Positions 42,257-50,155 of a stretch of 51,329 nt of DNA are shown here, piece after piece; position 1 is the stretch's first letter, and every line of letters begins with the position of its first letter. The stretch is from positions 1-51,329 of the forward strand of contig SFEV01000014.1 in NCBI GenBank assembly GCA_004557975.1, in the 5' to 3' direction. Below the pieces are notes generated by a model. It was not told where the DNA came from and ran no database searches. It was given only the letters and a program-made list of their open reading frames with translations. Source of the stretch: Lachnospiraceae bacterium. Lineage in GTDB: Bacteria > Bacillota > Clostridia > Lachnospirales > Lachnospiraceae. The position numbers and the translations under genes were made by a program.

Positions 42257-43162
42257 TCATCCGTAATAGTGAAGGAAAACTTCCTCCAGATCCGGCTCCG
42301 TCACAGTCAGATCCGATACCGGCAGCCCGGACAGTACAGACAGAAGACGATTCATCTCTCCCTGATACAGAAAGCTTACCATATGATCACCGGGGCGGAT
42401 GTCCCTCATTCCGGGCAGACGAGTACTGTCAATTTCCGTAACGCCATGTACGGTGACTCTTCGGGCTCCTGTGGAGGCCAGCTCCTCAATTTTCCCTTCT
42501 GCTATGATACGTCCGTCGCGGATAATGGCTGCGCGGCTGCAGTGACGCTGGATTTCAGACAGCACGTGGGAGGACAGAAAGACCGTCGCACCATTGGCTC
42601 TTCGCTCCTCCAGTATGGTAAAGAATTCCTTCTGGATCAGCGGATCCAGACCACTTGTGGGCTCATCCAGTATATACAGCCTGGGCATATGCTGCAGCGC
42701 ACAGACGATGGAGACCTTTTTACGGTTGCCGAGAGAAAGCTCCTCCGCCCGTCTGCTCACATCCAGCTGAAGGCGTTCGCAGAGTTTTTCAGCCTCCGCC
42801 CTGCAGTCCTTTTTGTGAAGCTGTGCAGACATTTGCAGAATATCCCGGACACGCATGCCGGAATAAAATGCAGATTCCGACATCATGTAGCCTGTGTCAG
42901 AGAGAATATCCAGCTGATTGCAGCGGATGTCCCTGCCGAGGACAAATGCCTGACCGCTGTCCGGTCGGATCAGCCCGAGAAGGGTGCGGATGGTTGTGCT
43001 CTTGCCGGCACCGTTGGGACCGATAAAGCCAAATATTTCACCCTCGGGAACTGTCAGCGTCAGATGGTCAATTCCCCGGGCAGATGTTTTTTTCATACGT
43101 CCCCGTTCCATCAAAACAGAATGGTACTGCTTTGTGAGATCTTTTATTTCAATCATATTCAT
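42257..43162 (-). CDS. ABC transporter ATP-binding protein
   Basis: 301 residues. Walker A GPNGAGKS (48-55), signature LSLGN (142-146), Walker B RLYILDEP (161-168) and the switch H in FLSSHVLSE. The C-terminal 90 residues are a diverged accessory region common in ABC-2-type ATPases. The ATG at 43162 is chosen because it comes eight bases after the stop of the TetR gene, with AGGAAG upstream; the open frame reaches 43192. Operon: tetR remnant, ATPase, permease. Confidence 0.9.
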   Translation of the reverse strand: MNMIEIKDLTKQYHSVLMERGRMKKTSARGIDHLTLTVPEGEIFGFIGPNGAGKSTTIRTLLGLIRPDSGQAFVLGRDIRCNQLDILSDTGYMMSESAFYSGMRVRDILQMSAQLHKKDCRAEAEKLCERLQLDVSRRAEELSLGNRKKVSIVCALQHMPRLYILDEPTSGLDPLIQKEFFTILEERRANGATVFLSSHVLSEIQRHCSRAAIIRDGRIIAEGKIEELASTGARRVTVHGVTEIDSTRLPGMRDIRPGDHMVSFLYQGEMNRLLSVLSGLPVSDLTVTEPDLEEVFLHYYG

Positions 43163-43169
43163 ATGGCTG

Positions 43170-43755
43170 TCACTCTTCCTTTCCGTATACACTTTTCCAG
43201 AACTTCAGCATATCTTCCGCGTCACGCTCCAGGACATCCACATCGACGGTATCCCTCTGAAGCATCTCCCACAGATATCCTTCACTGGCCCAGTACATCT
43301 GACGGCACATCATTTTCAGATCAATACCGGGTCGGAAACAGCTTTTGTCAATTCTGGAAATGGCATCTCCCGATGCCCGGTGGGACATCTGCTGAAAGCT
43401 GTCCAGGATTTCGCAGGAGATTTCCGGATCCTTTTCATAAAAGGCCCGGATGGAGAACGCAGATATATAAGGATATACACGCATCATTTCAATTTTTCGC
43501 CTTCAGTCCGGCATACATCATGTCGAAAAAATCCCCCGCCTCATACACGTTCCGGGCTGTCATCTGCTCAACACCGAATTTTGCTGCCTGTCTCCAGAGG
43601 AACAGATAAAGCTCCTTTTTGTTCCGAAAATAGTGAAACAGCAGCGATTTGCTGATACCTGCCTCGGAAATATGAACTGTCCTGTCCGCATCGCAGCCGG
43701 TATCCGTCGCATCTGCGGCATATTGCCGGATGGCGCTGTAAAACATGCTTCGCAT
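43170..43755 (-). pseudogene. TetR/AcrR-family regulator broken by a +1 frameshift
   Basis: Two consecutive frames read as one TetR protein. The first (ATG at 43755, GGGAGGAAC upstream) has the recognition-helix segment AGISKSLLFHYFRNKKELY and ends ...LKAKN-stop at 43489. The second starts at 43487 and continues MMRVYPYISAFSIRAFYE to 43170. The break is at a run of five T on the plus strand (43493-43497): with four, the frame would read AKIEMMRVYPY without interruption. The N-terminal part before AGISK is also unusual for a TetR. It would have regulated the adjacent ABC transporter and itself. A sequencing error in the homopolymer remains possible. Confidence 0.82.
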
Positions 43756-43794
43756 ATGTGTTCCTCCCACTGTCTCTGAAGTAAAAATCCATCG

Positions 43795-43835
43795 ATTGAC
43801 CGAACCGGTTGATATTAATTATAGTCCATTGACCG
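43795..43835 (-). promoter_or_regulatory. Putative TetR promoter with repeated operator
   Basis: ATTGACCG occurs at 43795-43802 and 43828-43835, flanking a TATAAT box on the minus strand (43818-43823). The first copy is followed by AACCGGTT, giving a partial palindrome. This arrangement fits autoregulation by the TetR protein; the -35 box (TTCTCA) is weak. Confidence 0.5.
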
Positions 43836-43953
43836 ATTTTGAGAAGACCTGTTTTGCAAAAAGAGTAAAAAAACCCTCAAAAGCCAGCTGTACGGAACTG
43901 GTTTTATCTGCTAAAATGACATAAAAGTAAATTCTTGAAAAGGAGCCGGAAGT

Positions 43954-44718
43954 ATGAAAGAAAAACTATATACAATACCTCTGAATGATGCGGTGAATGT
44001 GCAGGATGAATGTCCTTTCTGCTTTATCGAACGGAAGCTGGAACAGGACATGCTTGATTTCGTGCTCGGAAGCAGCTCCTCGTATATGGAGAGCGATATC
44101 AGAGAACAGACAGACAAGGCAGGATTCTGCCGCGAACACACAAAAAAGATGTTTGATTACGGGAATACACTGGGCAACTCTCTGATTCTGAAGACTCATT
44201 ATCAGAAACTCAGAAAAGAAATGCATGAACAGTTTGCTTCCTACACACCGGGAAAAACCTCTCTGCTCGGCAGACTTCGCCGGTCCACGGGAGACGGTGA
44301 TAACAATCCCATCCAGTCCTGGACAGAATCGAAGGACTGCTCCTGCTATATCTGCCGTGGAGTGCAGGATACCTTTGACCGGTATATCGAGACGTTCTTC
44401 TATCTTTACCGCAACGATCCCGCATTTAAGGAAAAAATAAATACAGGCAAAGGATTTTGCCTGCATCATTTCGGTATTCTCTGCGGCAGTGCAGACCGCT
44501 ATCTGAATGATAAGGAGAGAGAGGTCTTCTATCCTGCCATGTTTGAGCTGATGGAAAAAAATTTTGAGCGCATCGAGGAAGACATCACGTGGCTTATTGA
44601 CAAGTTTGACTACCGCAATAAGGATGCCGACTGGAAAAATTCCAAGGATGCGCTGCAGCGCGGCATGCAGAAGCTGCGCGGGGGATACCCGGCAGACCCG
44701 GTCCACAAGGCGAAATAG
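43954..44718 (+). CDS. DUF6062 family protein with four Cys/His pairs
   Basis: 254 residues, a cytoplasmic protein family common in Lachnospiraceae and without known function. Paired metal-binding-like residues recur: C20-x2-C23 (DECPFCFIE), C59-x2-H62 (GFCREH), C129, C131 and C134 (CSCYICRG), and C169-x-H171-H172 (GFCLHH). The first two and last two pairs look like an internal repeat, C-x2-C then GFC-x-x-H, suggesting two related metal or cluster sites. AAGGAG before the ATG. Transcribed divergently from the broken tetR; converges with yhhQ after 6 bases. Confidence 0.8.
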   Translation: MKEKLYTIPLNDAVNVQDECPFCFIERKLEQDMLDFVLGSSSSYMESDIREQTDKAGFCREHTKKMFDYGNTLGNSLILKTHYQKLRKEMHEQFASYTPGKTSLLGRLRRSTGDGDNNPIQSWTESKDCSCYICRGVQDTFDRYIETFFYLYRNDPAFKEKINTGKGFCLHHFGILCGSADRYLNDKEREVFYPAMFELMEKNFERIEEDITWLIDKFDYRNKDADWKNSKDALQRGMQKLRGGYPADPVHKAK

Positions 44719-44724
44719 CAGAAC

Positions 44725-45426
44725 TTATTCGCTGTGGACGCTGTTTCTGATGCGGCGTGCCAGATAGACGAAGGGTGTGTCCGCAAGGCTTGTCACGATA
44801 TAGATAATATAGCTGGATGCGCAGATGGCGATCATCGTATCCACACTGTACATACCGTAAAATGCTCCCAGCGTAAACAGAACAGTGTTGAGAAGCTGGG
44901 AAATCAGTGTGGAGCCATTGTTGCGCAGCCAGAGATATTTCTTCGAGTCACCGCACTTTTTCTTTGTGAGTTCCCACCATTTGTGGTATGCCCATACATC
45001 GAAGCGCTGTGTAACTGCATAGACGAGCAGGCTGGCCAGCATGACACGCGGTGTGTTGCTGAAAATAGTATGTATGCTTTCGCTTGCCCAGTCACTGGCG
45101 GCAGGCGTAAACAGCAGCCACATCTGAGAAATGACGATAAATGCCACCGAAGTCACAATTCCAAGTGTCACGGCTTTGTTTGCCTTTTTCTTTCCGGCCA
45201 CCTCGCTTAAAATATCCGTGGTGAGAAAGGTGGAGGCAAACATGACGTTGCCCAGCGTCTGCTCCATACCGAAAGCATCTATCACGATCAGCACTTCAAT
45301 ATTCGCAGCGATAGTCGCCAGAACCGTCCAGCAGTACAGACCTGTCTCGCCGAACAGCCGGTAAAACAGCAGTACACCTCCAAAAATCAGAAATAAACTT
45401 GCAACCAACAGCACTTCATTCATCAT
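44725..45426 (-). CDS. yhhQ: Queuosine precursor transporter, YhhQ/VUT family
   Basis: 233 residues with about six membrane helices. Family landmarks: an early NVMFASTFLTTDILSEVAGKK segment and late LRNNGSTLISQLLNTVLFTLGAF. YhhQ proteins import preQ0, preQ1 or queuine. It overlaps the radical SAM gene by 11 bases, so both are made together, and a preQ1-I-like riboswitch precedes the pair. The substrate is likely queuine or preQ1; sequence alone does not decide. Confidence 0.9.
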   Translation of the reverse strand: MMNEVLLVASLFLIFGGVLLFYRLFGETGLYCWTVLATIAANIEVLIVIDAFGMEQTLGNVMFASTFLTTDILSEVAGKKKANKAVTLGIVTSVAFIVISQMWLLFTPAASDWASESIHTIFSNTPRVMLASLLVYAVTQRFDVWAYHKWWELTKKKCGDSKKYLWLRNNGSTLISQLLNTVLFTLGAFYGMYSVDTMIAICASSYIIYIVTSLADTPFVYLARRIRNSVHSE

Positions 45427-46144
45427 CTTTTTCTCCTCCTACTCCAAATTCAGTATTTTCAATCAGGATATCTGCTCTCTGTTCGTTCCGGTACTGCAGA
45501 AACAGTTTCTCCATAAAGATCCGGATCACATCAGGATCAGGATGGATATCCGTCGTATTTTCATTCATGATATTGACACAGATGCGTTCAAAATAAGTCA
45601 GTCCCGTTTCAATATCCTTCCTCATACTCTCCTCAGTCTGTCCCGTCAGCCCGAACAGCAGACAGACTTCGTCGGCGTATTCGGCAGCCTGATGGGGAGT
45701 GACGTGTCTCATTCCTTTGTGCAGGACATTTTCACGGAAATCTTCATCAAAGGTTTCGATGCCCATTTTGATCTTTACCTGAATGCCGGCTTCACCGAAA
45801 AACGCTTTCAGATCCGGGATCCTGCCGCGATGTATCCAGTGAGATTCGAACCGAAGGACAGATATTCCCTTTTTCAGGCAGATGGTGCGGATCAGCTTCA
45901 TGGTATTTTCGTCCAGGTCACAGAAGCTGCCGGAATTGATGACTTCCAGGCTGTGATAGATTCCGGTCACTTCAGAGAGAACACGGCGGTTCAGTTCAAA
46001 GTTCTCGTCCTGATTTTCACAGCAGTCGTAGTGGTAATCACAGAACGTGCATTGCTTCCATTTGCATCCGCTGCCCCGCAAAAGCACGATTTCCCGCGGA
46101 TTCTTCATAGTAATTTTACTGTAGCGCATAAGATGATCTTCCAT
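45416..46144 (-). CDS. queL: Radical SAM enzyme, probable queuine lyase QueL
   Basis: 242 residues. The cluster motif is C27-x4-C32-x2-C35 (GCKWKQCTFCDY), differing from the canonical CX3CX2C. Other segments: ITMKNPREIVLLRGSG, EVINSGSFCDLDENTMKLIR, RFESHWIHRGRIPDLKAFF and VCLLFGLTGQT. QueL, described in Clostridioides difficile and other gut bacteria, converts queuine to preQ1 by radical chemistry and is encoded with queuine transporters. The identification rests on small size, radical SAM motif, coupling to YhhQ and the preQ1-I-like leader. AGGAGG before the ATG at 46144. The alternative is an unrelated short radical SAM protein. Confidence 0.7.
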   Translation of the reverse strand: MEDHLMRYSKITMKNPREIVLLRGSGCKWKQCTFCDYHYDCCENQDENFELNRRVLSEVTGIYHSLEVINSGSFCDLDENTMKLIRTICLKKGISVLRFESHWIHRGRIPDLKAFFGEAGIQVKIKMGIETFDEDFRENVLHKGMRHVTPHQAAEYADEVCLLFGLTGQTEESMRKDIETGLTYFERICVNIMNENTTDIHPDPDVIRIFMEKLFLQYRNEQRADILIENTEFGVGGEKDDE

Positions 46145-46223
46145 TTGAATCCTCCTGTGTAATGCAGCTGTGACATATCTGTCCTTTCTGGTGAGGACAT
46201 TCAGTTAAAAGACATCTGACACG

Positions 46224-46251
46224 AAAAATGCGCAGAGAATCCCCTGCGCAT
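46224..46251 (-). terminator. Riboswitch expression-platform terminator before queL
   Basis: On the minus strand ATGCGCAG (46244-46251) pairs perfectly with CTGCGCAT (46228-46235), eight-base loop, followed directly by TTTTT. It lies 10 bases after the preQ1-I-like aptamer and 79 bases before the queL start: the layout of a transcription-terminating riboswitch. Confidence 0.85.
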
Positions 46252-46261
46252 GCTGAAATCC

Positions 46262-46301
46262 CCTAGTTTTGTTTAAGGACAGGATGGTCACGAACTGTCC
46301 T
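46262..46301 (-). promoter_or_regulatory. preQ1-I-like riboswitch aptamer
   Basis: On the minus strand AGGACAG (46295-46301) pairs with CTGTCCT (46276-46282) around a 12-base loop TTCGTGACCATC, and an A-rich tail TTAAACAAAACTAGG follows. Stem, loop length and tail match the small preQ1-I aptamer; the tail is almost that of the Thermoanaerobacter tengcongensis preQ1 riboswitch (UUAACAAAACAAGG). The tail C and G residues could pair with G and C of the loop as the pseudoknot. A terminator follows, then queL-yhhQ. The loop is not identical to the usual consensus, so confidence is moderate to good. Confidence 0.72.
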
Positions 46302-46344
46302 GTTCAGTTGTAAAAAAGTATATGGAAAGCATAGCTCACAAAAG

Positions 46345-46381
46345 TGGACTGTACAAAACGATTTCATCTTGTGACAGTCCA
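46345..46381 (-). terminator. Likely tRNA-Leu terminator
   Basis: On the minus strand TGGACTGT (46374-46381) pairs with ACAGTCCA (46345-46352), followed by CTTTTGTG. It begins eight bases after the tRNA 3' end. Weak T run. Confidence 0.55.
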
Positions 46382-46388
46382 TCTCATA

Positions 46389-46470
46389 TGCCGCTGGCCG
46401 GACTCGAACCGGCACGGTGTTACCCGCTTGATTTTGAGTCAAGTGCGTCTGCCAATTCCGCCACAGCGGC
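46389..46470 (-). tRNA. tRNA-Leu (anticodon CAA)
   Basis: 82 bases read from 46470 to 46389. Acceptor stem GCCGCTG/CAGCGGC, D arm with TTGGCAGAC, anticodon stem CTTGA/TCAAG with loop CTCAAAA (anticodon CAA, reads UUG), class II variable arm (CGGGTAACACCG) and T arm GCCGGTTCGAGTCCGGC. Discriminator A; no CCA encoded. The long variable arm supports leucine. Confidence 0.96.
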
Positions 46471-46493
46471 ATCTGTGCTTTCACACATCGACT

Positions 46494-46522
46494 ATGATAT
46501 CATATTTAGAAAATAAATGCAA
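46494..46522 (-). promoter_or_regulatory. Promoter of tRNA-Leu
   Basis: On the minus strand TTGCAT (46517-46522), 17 bases, TATCAT (46494-46499), 23 bases before the mature tRNA 5' end. Confidence 0.7.
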
Positions 46523-46529
46523 GCATAAA

Positions 46530-47798
46530 TCAATATTTCATATCTTTCAGCACGTCACAGAAGTCAAATGTCGCGAAATAATCCTTCGGTGTCTCAGCAC
46601 GGCGGATCATCTGCGCACTGCCGTCCTCATGGAGTAAAATTTCTGCGGAACGAAGTTTTCCGTTATAATTGTATCCCATGGAATAGCCGTGTGCACCTGT
46701 ATCATGGATCACAAGGATATCTCCCATATCAATTTCAGGCAGCATACGGTCAATGGCAAATTTATCGTTGTTCTCACACAGGGATCCGGTCACATCGTAC
46801 ATATGATCACAGGGCTCATTCTCCTTCCCCATCACAGTGATATGGTGATACGCTCCGTACATGGCAGGGCGCATCAGATTTACCGCGCATGCGTCGACGC
46901 CGATGTATTCCTTGTGGGTATGCTTCTCATTGATGGCTTTCGTCACAAGGCAGCCGTAAGGTCCCAGCATATAGCGGCCGAGCTCTGTATAGATCGCAAC
47001 GTCCCCCATACCAGCAGGAACGAGAACTTCCTCGTAGACCTTTTTCACACCCTGTCCGATTTTGTGAATGTCATTCTTCTCCTGATCCGGACGGTAGGGA
47101 ATACCGATTCCGCCGGAGAGGTTGATGAAACTGATTTTTGCGCCTGTCTTTTCGTGAAGGCTGACTGCCAGCTCAAACAGAACCCTGGCAAGCAGCGGAT
47201 AATAGTCGTTTGTTACGGTGTTGCTGGCAAGGAATGCATGGATACCGAATTCCTCCACACCTTTTGATTTCATAATCCGGAAGGCTTCCTCGATCTGCTC
47301 TGTTGTCATTCCATACTTGGCATCTCCCGGATTATCCATGATATCATTGCTGTTCCTGAACAGTCCGCCCGGATTGTAACGGCAGGACATGGTCTTCGGA
47401 AGCGCGCCGACTGCCTGCTCCACCTTCTCAATGTGGGTGATATCGTCCAGATTAATGATGGCTCCCAGATCTGCAGCTTTTCGGAACTCTGCTGTCGGTG
47501 TATCGTTGGAGGAGAACATGATATTATGCCCGTTGATGCCGATTGCCTCAGAGAGCATCAGCTCTGTCATGGAGGAACAGTCAGTCCCGCAGCCGTACTC
47601 ATTCAGAATCTTGATCAGAAACGGGTTGGGCGTTGCCTTGACTGCAAAAAATTCCTTATAACCCTTATTCCAGGAGAAAGCGTCATACAGCTCCTTAACA
47701 TTGTCCCGTATCCCCTTCTCGTCATACAGATGAAACGGAGTCGGAAACTGGCTGATAATCTCTTCAAGCTTTTCTTTTGTCACAAATGGTTTTTTCAT
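46530..47798 (-). CDS. lysA: Diaminopimelate decarboxylase family enzyme
   Basis: 422 residues. A fold-type III PLP decarboxylase that makes lysine from meso-diaminopimelate. K54 in FFAVKATPNP binds PLP; the family segments LSGGIGIPY, ELGRYMLGPYG, the CENNDKF motif and DTGAHGYSMGYNYNGKLR are present. It is preceded by an unusually long structured leader (47799-48117). The next steps of lysine synthesis are not in the window. A relative acting on another substrate cannot be fully ruled out, but the motifs fit LysA. Confidence 0.9.
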   Translation of the reverse strand: MKKPFVTKEKLEEIISQFPTPFHLYDEKGIRDNVKELYDAFSWNKGYKEFFAVKATPNPFLIKILNEYGCGTDCSSMTELMLSEAIGINGHNIMFSSNDTPTAEFRKAADLGAIINLDDITHIEKVEQAVGALPKTMSCRYNPGGLFRNSNDIMDNPGDAKYGMTTEQIEEAFRIMKSKGVEEFGIHAFLASNTVTNDYYPLLARVLFELAVSLHEKTGAKISFINLSGGIGIPYRPDQEKNDIHKIGQGVKKVYEEVLVPAGMGDVAIYTELGRYMLGPYGCLVTKAINEKHTHKEYIGVDACAVNLMRPAMYGAYHHITVMGKENEPCDHMYDVTGSLCENNDKFAIDRMLPEIDMGDILVIHDTGAHGYSMGYNYNGKLRSAEILLHEDGSAQMIRRAETPKDYFATFDFCDVLKDMKY

Positions 47799-48117
47799 GG
47801 AAGGTACGCTCCTTTGTCTTAGTCTTTATATCTTAATCTTTATATCTTTTATCTTCATATTTTTTATATCTTAATACCTTTATATTTGAGTCAGAATATT
47901 TCTGACAGATCTCTGCTTCCTTTTCAGTTCAATAATACCCCCGCAACTCACAGGATACGCCGAACAGGCGCATCTGATCTGACAGTCCGGGGGTATACAA
48001 CTTCGTATACGGAATATTTATTTTTATGCGGCAGCATAAACACGATGAAACGCAGCCATAAAAGCTCCCGCAGTCTTCTGTCAGGCAGAATACTTCCGCC
48101 ACACTTCACAGAGTATA
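47799..48117 (-). promoter_or_regulatory. Long structured leader of lysA, not matched to a known riboswitch
   Basis: About 310 bases from the likely transcription start to lysA. In order on the minus strand: a possible leader peptide (48024-48059), a stem TTTATGC/GCATAAA (48034-48040 and 48023-48029), GTATAC/GTATAC (48005-48010 and 47993-47998), a large hairpin closed by ATACCCCCG/CGGGGGTAT (47988-47996 and 47935-47943) with an inner GATGCGCC/GGCGTATC stem (47967-47974 and 47954-47961), a stem GTCAGAA/TTCTGAC (47890-47906), then an A/T-rich tract with repeated AAGATATAAA. I compared it with the lysine riboswitch, T-box, S-box and THF elements and saw no match. It has no obvious terminator, so control of translation or RNA stability is possible. 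Confidence 0.5.
48024..48059 (-). CDS. Possible 11-residue leader peptide MAAFHRVYAAA
   Basis: ATG at 48059 with GGGAG five bases upstream, eleven codons, TAA. It lies in the lysA leader and its last codons form part of a stem (48023-48040). It has five alanines and no lysine codon, so classical lysine attenuation is not supported. It may be a chance frame. Confidence 0.3.
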   Translation of the reverse strand: MAAFHRVYAAA

Positions 48118-48141
48118 ATCTATAACCCTGCAAATTGTCAA
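48112..48141 (-). promoter_or_regulatory. Promoter of lysA
   Basis: On the minus strand TTGACA (48136-48141), 18 bases, TATACT (48112-48117). The -35 box begins four bases after the end of the LTA-synthase-like gene. Confidence 0.8.
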
Positions 48142-48144
48142 GAC

Positions 48145-50148
48145 TTAACCGCCAAAAAACGAATCCTGGCGATGATCTGTGTCCACGAGATGATTGTACT
48201 GCAGCATCTTATATTCATTCAGAAGATCTGTATATTCATCCTCGTCATAGCTGTGGAATGTACCATCGCTGTCACAGAAAACATTTCCGTTTATGATGGG
48301 AAATGTCTCCATAAGCTCCATAAGATAGTTCTGATACCCGGTCAGAGGAATACCGGCAGCCTCCATCAGAATCCCACCCAGGTAGTTGACGCTGATGCCG
48401 TCATAATATGCGTGATCCAGGCCCTGATTACTCCAGATCAGGAAGGGCACGCGATAGCCCTGCTGTATCTCCTCGAGAGTCTCCGGCTCCTCTACACCGC
48501 AGATGCGGCGAATGACATTCGTGATATAGTCAGACGGCTGATGATCACCGAACATCACTACCACCACAGGTTCTTCCTGCTCTTCAAAATACAGAATCAG
48601 ATCCTGCAGTGCCCGGTCCGATTCATTCATCAGCGTCAGGTATTTTTCGGTGGCCTGGACGCTTGTGGTCTTGTCCGTGACTTCCGGAAGCTTTACATAG
48701 GAGGTAAAATCCGGAGACTCTTTGCTGTAGCTGCCGTGGTTCTGCATGGTCACTTCAAAAACGAACATGCGGGAGTTCTCTTCTTTCAGCTCATACTGCT
48801 CAATAATCTTATCGAACGCTGCACGGTCACTGACGTATCCGCGCATACGATGCGGATTGTCAAAGGACTGGATATCGAGAAACCGGTCAAAATCAAAGTA
48901 TTCGTAGACCTTGTCACGATCCCAGCCGGAACGGTTGTAAGGATGAATCGCCAGAGTGTCAAAGCCGAGGGATTTCAGGTAACCTGCCATGGAAGGCATG
49001 GATTCACTGATGTACTGCTGATAGGGAATGCTGCCGGCAGGCAGAAAGCCCATGGTATCTCCTGTCAGGAACTCAAACTCGGTGTTGGCCGTATTGCCGC
49101 CCTTCACAGAAACGTACAGTTCTCCGCCGATGCCTTCCTCCTGCATCATCTGAAAGAATGGCATGACCTCCTCGCTGGTCTCAAAATCACCCCACACCGA
49201 CAGATCGGAAAAGGCTTCGTTCATGATGACAATAATGTTTGGATACTGCAGAACATCTGTCTGATCATTTACGGAAACTGCAGATATACTTCCGGATGAT
49301 CCCTCTGTATCCCCGGTTGACTGTTCCATAAGTTCTGTGACTGCTTTCACGGAGTATCCATCCGGCTCCGGAAGGTTCAGAAAACGCAGATTAGCCAGAA
49401 AGGCTGCTGCCAGACCGTTATTTCGGTACAGCACATTCAGCGTGAACAGCGTCGTATCCATTCCAAAGAAGCTCTGAACGTCGCTTTTCTGGATTCCCGA
49501 CAGATAGCCGGCCATCAGAAAAACACTCATCAGGAAAGCAACGGCCCGAACCTTTCCGAAACGGAAGGTGACACGCGACCTGGATGCGATCAGAATGATC
49601 CATATGTACGCGAAAAGCACAAAAGCCTGCCGCCAGTGCAGTTCGAAGGTATACTGATCTGCAACAGACATTGCGGTACCGAAGGACAGGAAATCCCAGG
49701 GAACGATGGGATGACCACGAAAACTGACCACGAAATAGTTTGCAAGACCGAACAGCATGGGTACAAGGGTGGCAATTCCAAAACCCACGCGGATGCTCCC
49801 TGCAAGAAACGCGAAAAGACCGTACAGAAGATAGAAAAAAATAAGATTGAGAAGAATAATCATGACGGTCAGATCGCTGATTACGTGGGAATAGTATTCG
49901 GCAGCAGCAAAGGATGCGGCGGGAAGCACTGCGGCAAAGACCGCAGTCAGGAGCTTTCCGAAGGAAATGTCTGCCATCAGAAACACCCCGGCTCCAACAG
50001 AAAGAAGGACTCCGATTCCCAAAAAGGCCGGATGTCCTCCCTCTCCCACTGATGCAAGTATTGTGATGATGAGCATCACTGCGGTCACAGAACATGCAGC
50101 CGCAGCAGCTCTTTTGGTTCGTCTGAAAATGTGTTTTTGTGTTTTCAT
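48145..50148 (-). CDS. LTA synthase-like sulfatase-fold membrane protein
   Basis: 667 residues. About five to seven N-terminal membrane helices (to about 215), then an extracellular alkaline-phosphatase/sulfatase domain. Catalytic features: E311 in IVIMNEAFSDL, nucleophile T353 in KGGNTANTEFEF, MQNHGSYS, and MFGDHQPSDY. Enzymes of this group transfer glycerol phosphate from phosphatidylglycerol to build lipoteichoic acid, or add phosphoglycerol or phosphoethanolamine to surface glycans. An acidic Ser/Thr-rich linker (about 270-300) links the parts. It lies 7 bases after the rhomboid-like gene. Confidence 0.88.
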   Translation of the reverse strand: MKTQKHIFRRTKRAAAAACSVTAVMLIITILASVGEGGHPAFLGIGVLLSVGAGVFLMADISFGKLLTAVFAAVLPAASFAAAEYYSHVISDLTVMIILLNLIFFYLLYGLFAFLAGSIRVGFGIATLVPMLFGLANYFVVSFRGHPIVPWDFLSFGTAMSVADQYTFELHWRQAFVLFAYIWIILIASRSRVTFRFGKVRAVAFLMSVFLMAGYLSGIQKSDVQSFFGMDTTLFTLNVLYRNNGLAAAFLANLRFLNLPEPDGYSVKAVTELMEQSTGDTEGSSGSISAVSVNDQTDVLQYPNIIVIMNEAFSDLSVWGDFETSEEVMPFFQMMQEEGIGGELYVSVKGGNTANTEFEFLTGDTMGFLPAGSIPYQQYISESMPSMAGYLKSLGFDTLAIHPYNRSGWDRDKVYEYFDFDRFLDIQSFDNPHRMRGYVSDRAAFDKIIEQYELKEENSRMFVFEVTMQNHGSYSKESPDFTSYVKLPEVTDKTTSVQATEKYLTLMNESDRALQDLILYFEEQEEPVVVVMFGDHQPSDYITNVIRRICGVEEPETLEEIQQGYRVPFLIWSNQGLDHAYYDGISVNYLGGILMEAAGIPLTGYQNYLMELMETFPIINGNVFCDSDGTFHSYDEDEYTDLLNEYKMLQYNHLVDTDHRQDSFFGG

Positions 50149-50155
50149 AATTTTC

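Noticed and set aside
42233..43609. Long plus-strand open frame of 458 codons
   Set aside because: It lies antisense to the ABC ATPase and tetR remnant, which have clear motifs; its translation shows no recognisable domain and no ribosome binding site.
46344..46637. Plus-strand 97-codon frame across the tRNA
   Set aside because: It overlaps tRNA-Leu and its promoter in antisense and has no domain.
47799..48117. Lysine riboswitch
   Set aside because: The leader is in the right place, but I could not find the conserved lysine-box core sequences; left as an unassigned structured leader.
47948..48133. 61-codon minus-strand frame in the lysA leader
   Set aside because: It begins in the promoter region, before the predicted transcription start, and has no ribosome binding site.
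48172..49299. Plus-strand open frame of 375 codons
   Set aside because: Antisense to the LTA-synthase-like gene, whose sulfatase motifs are intact.
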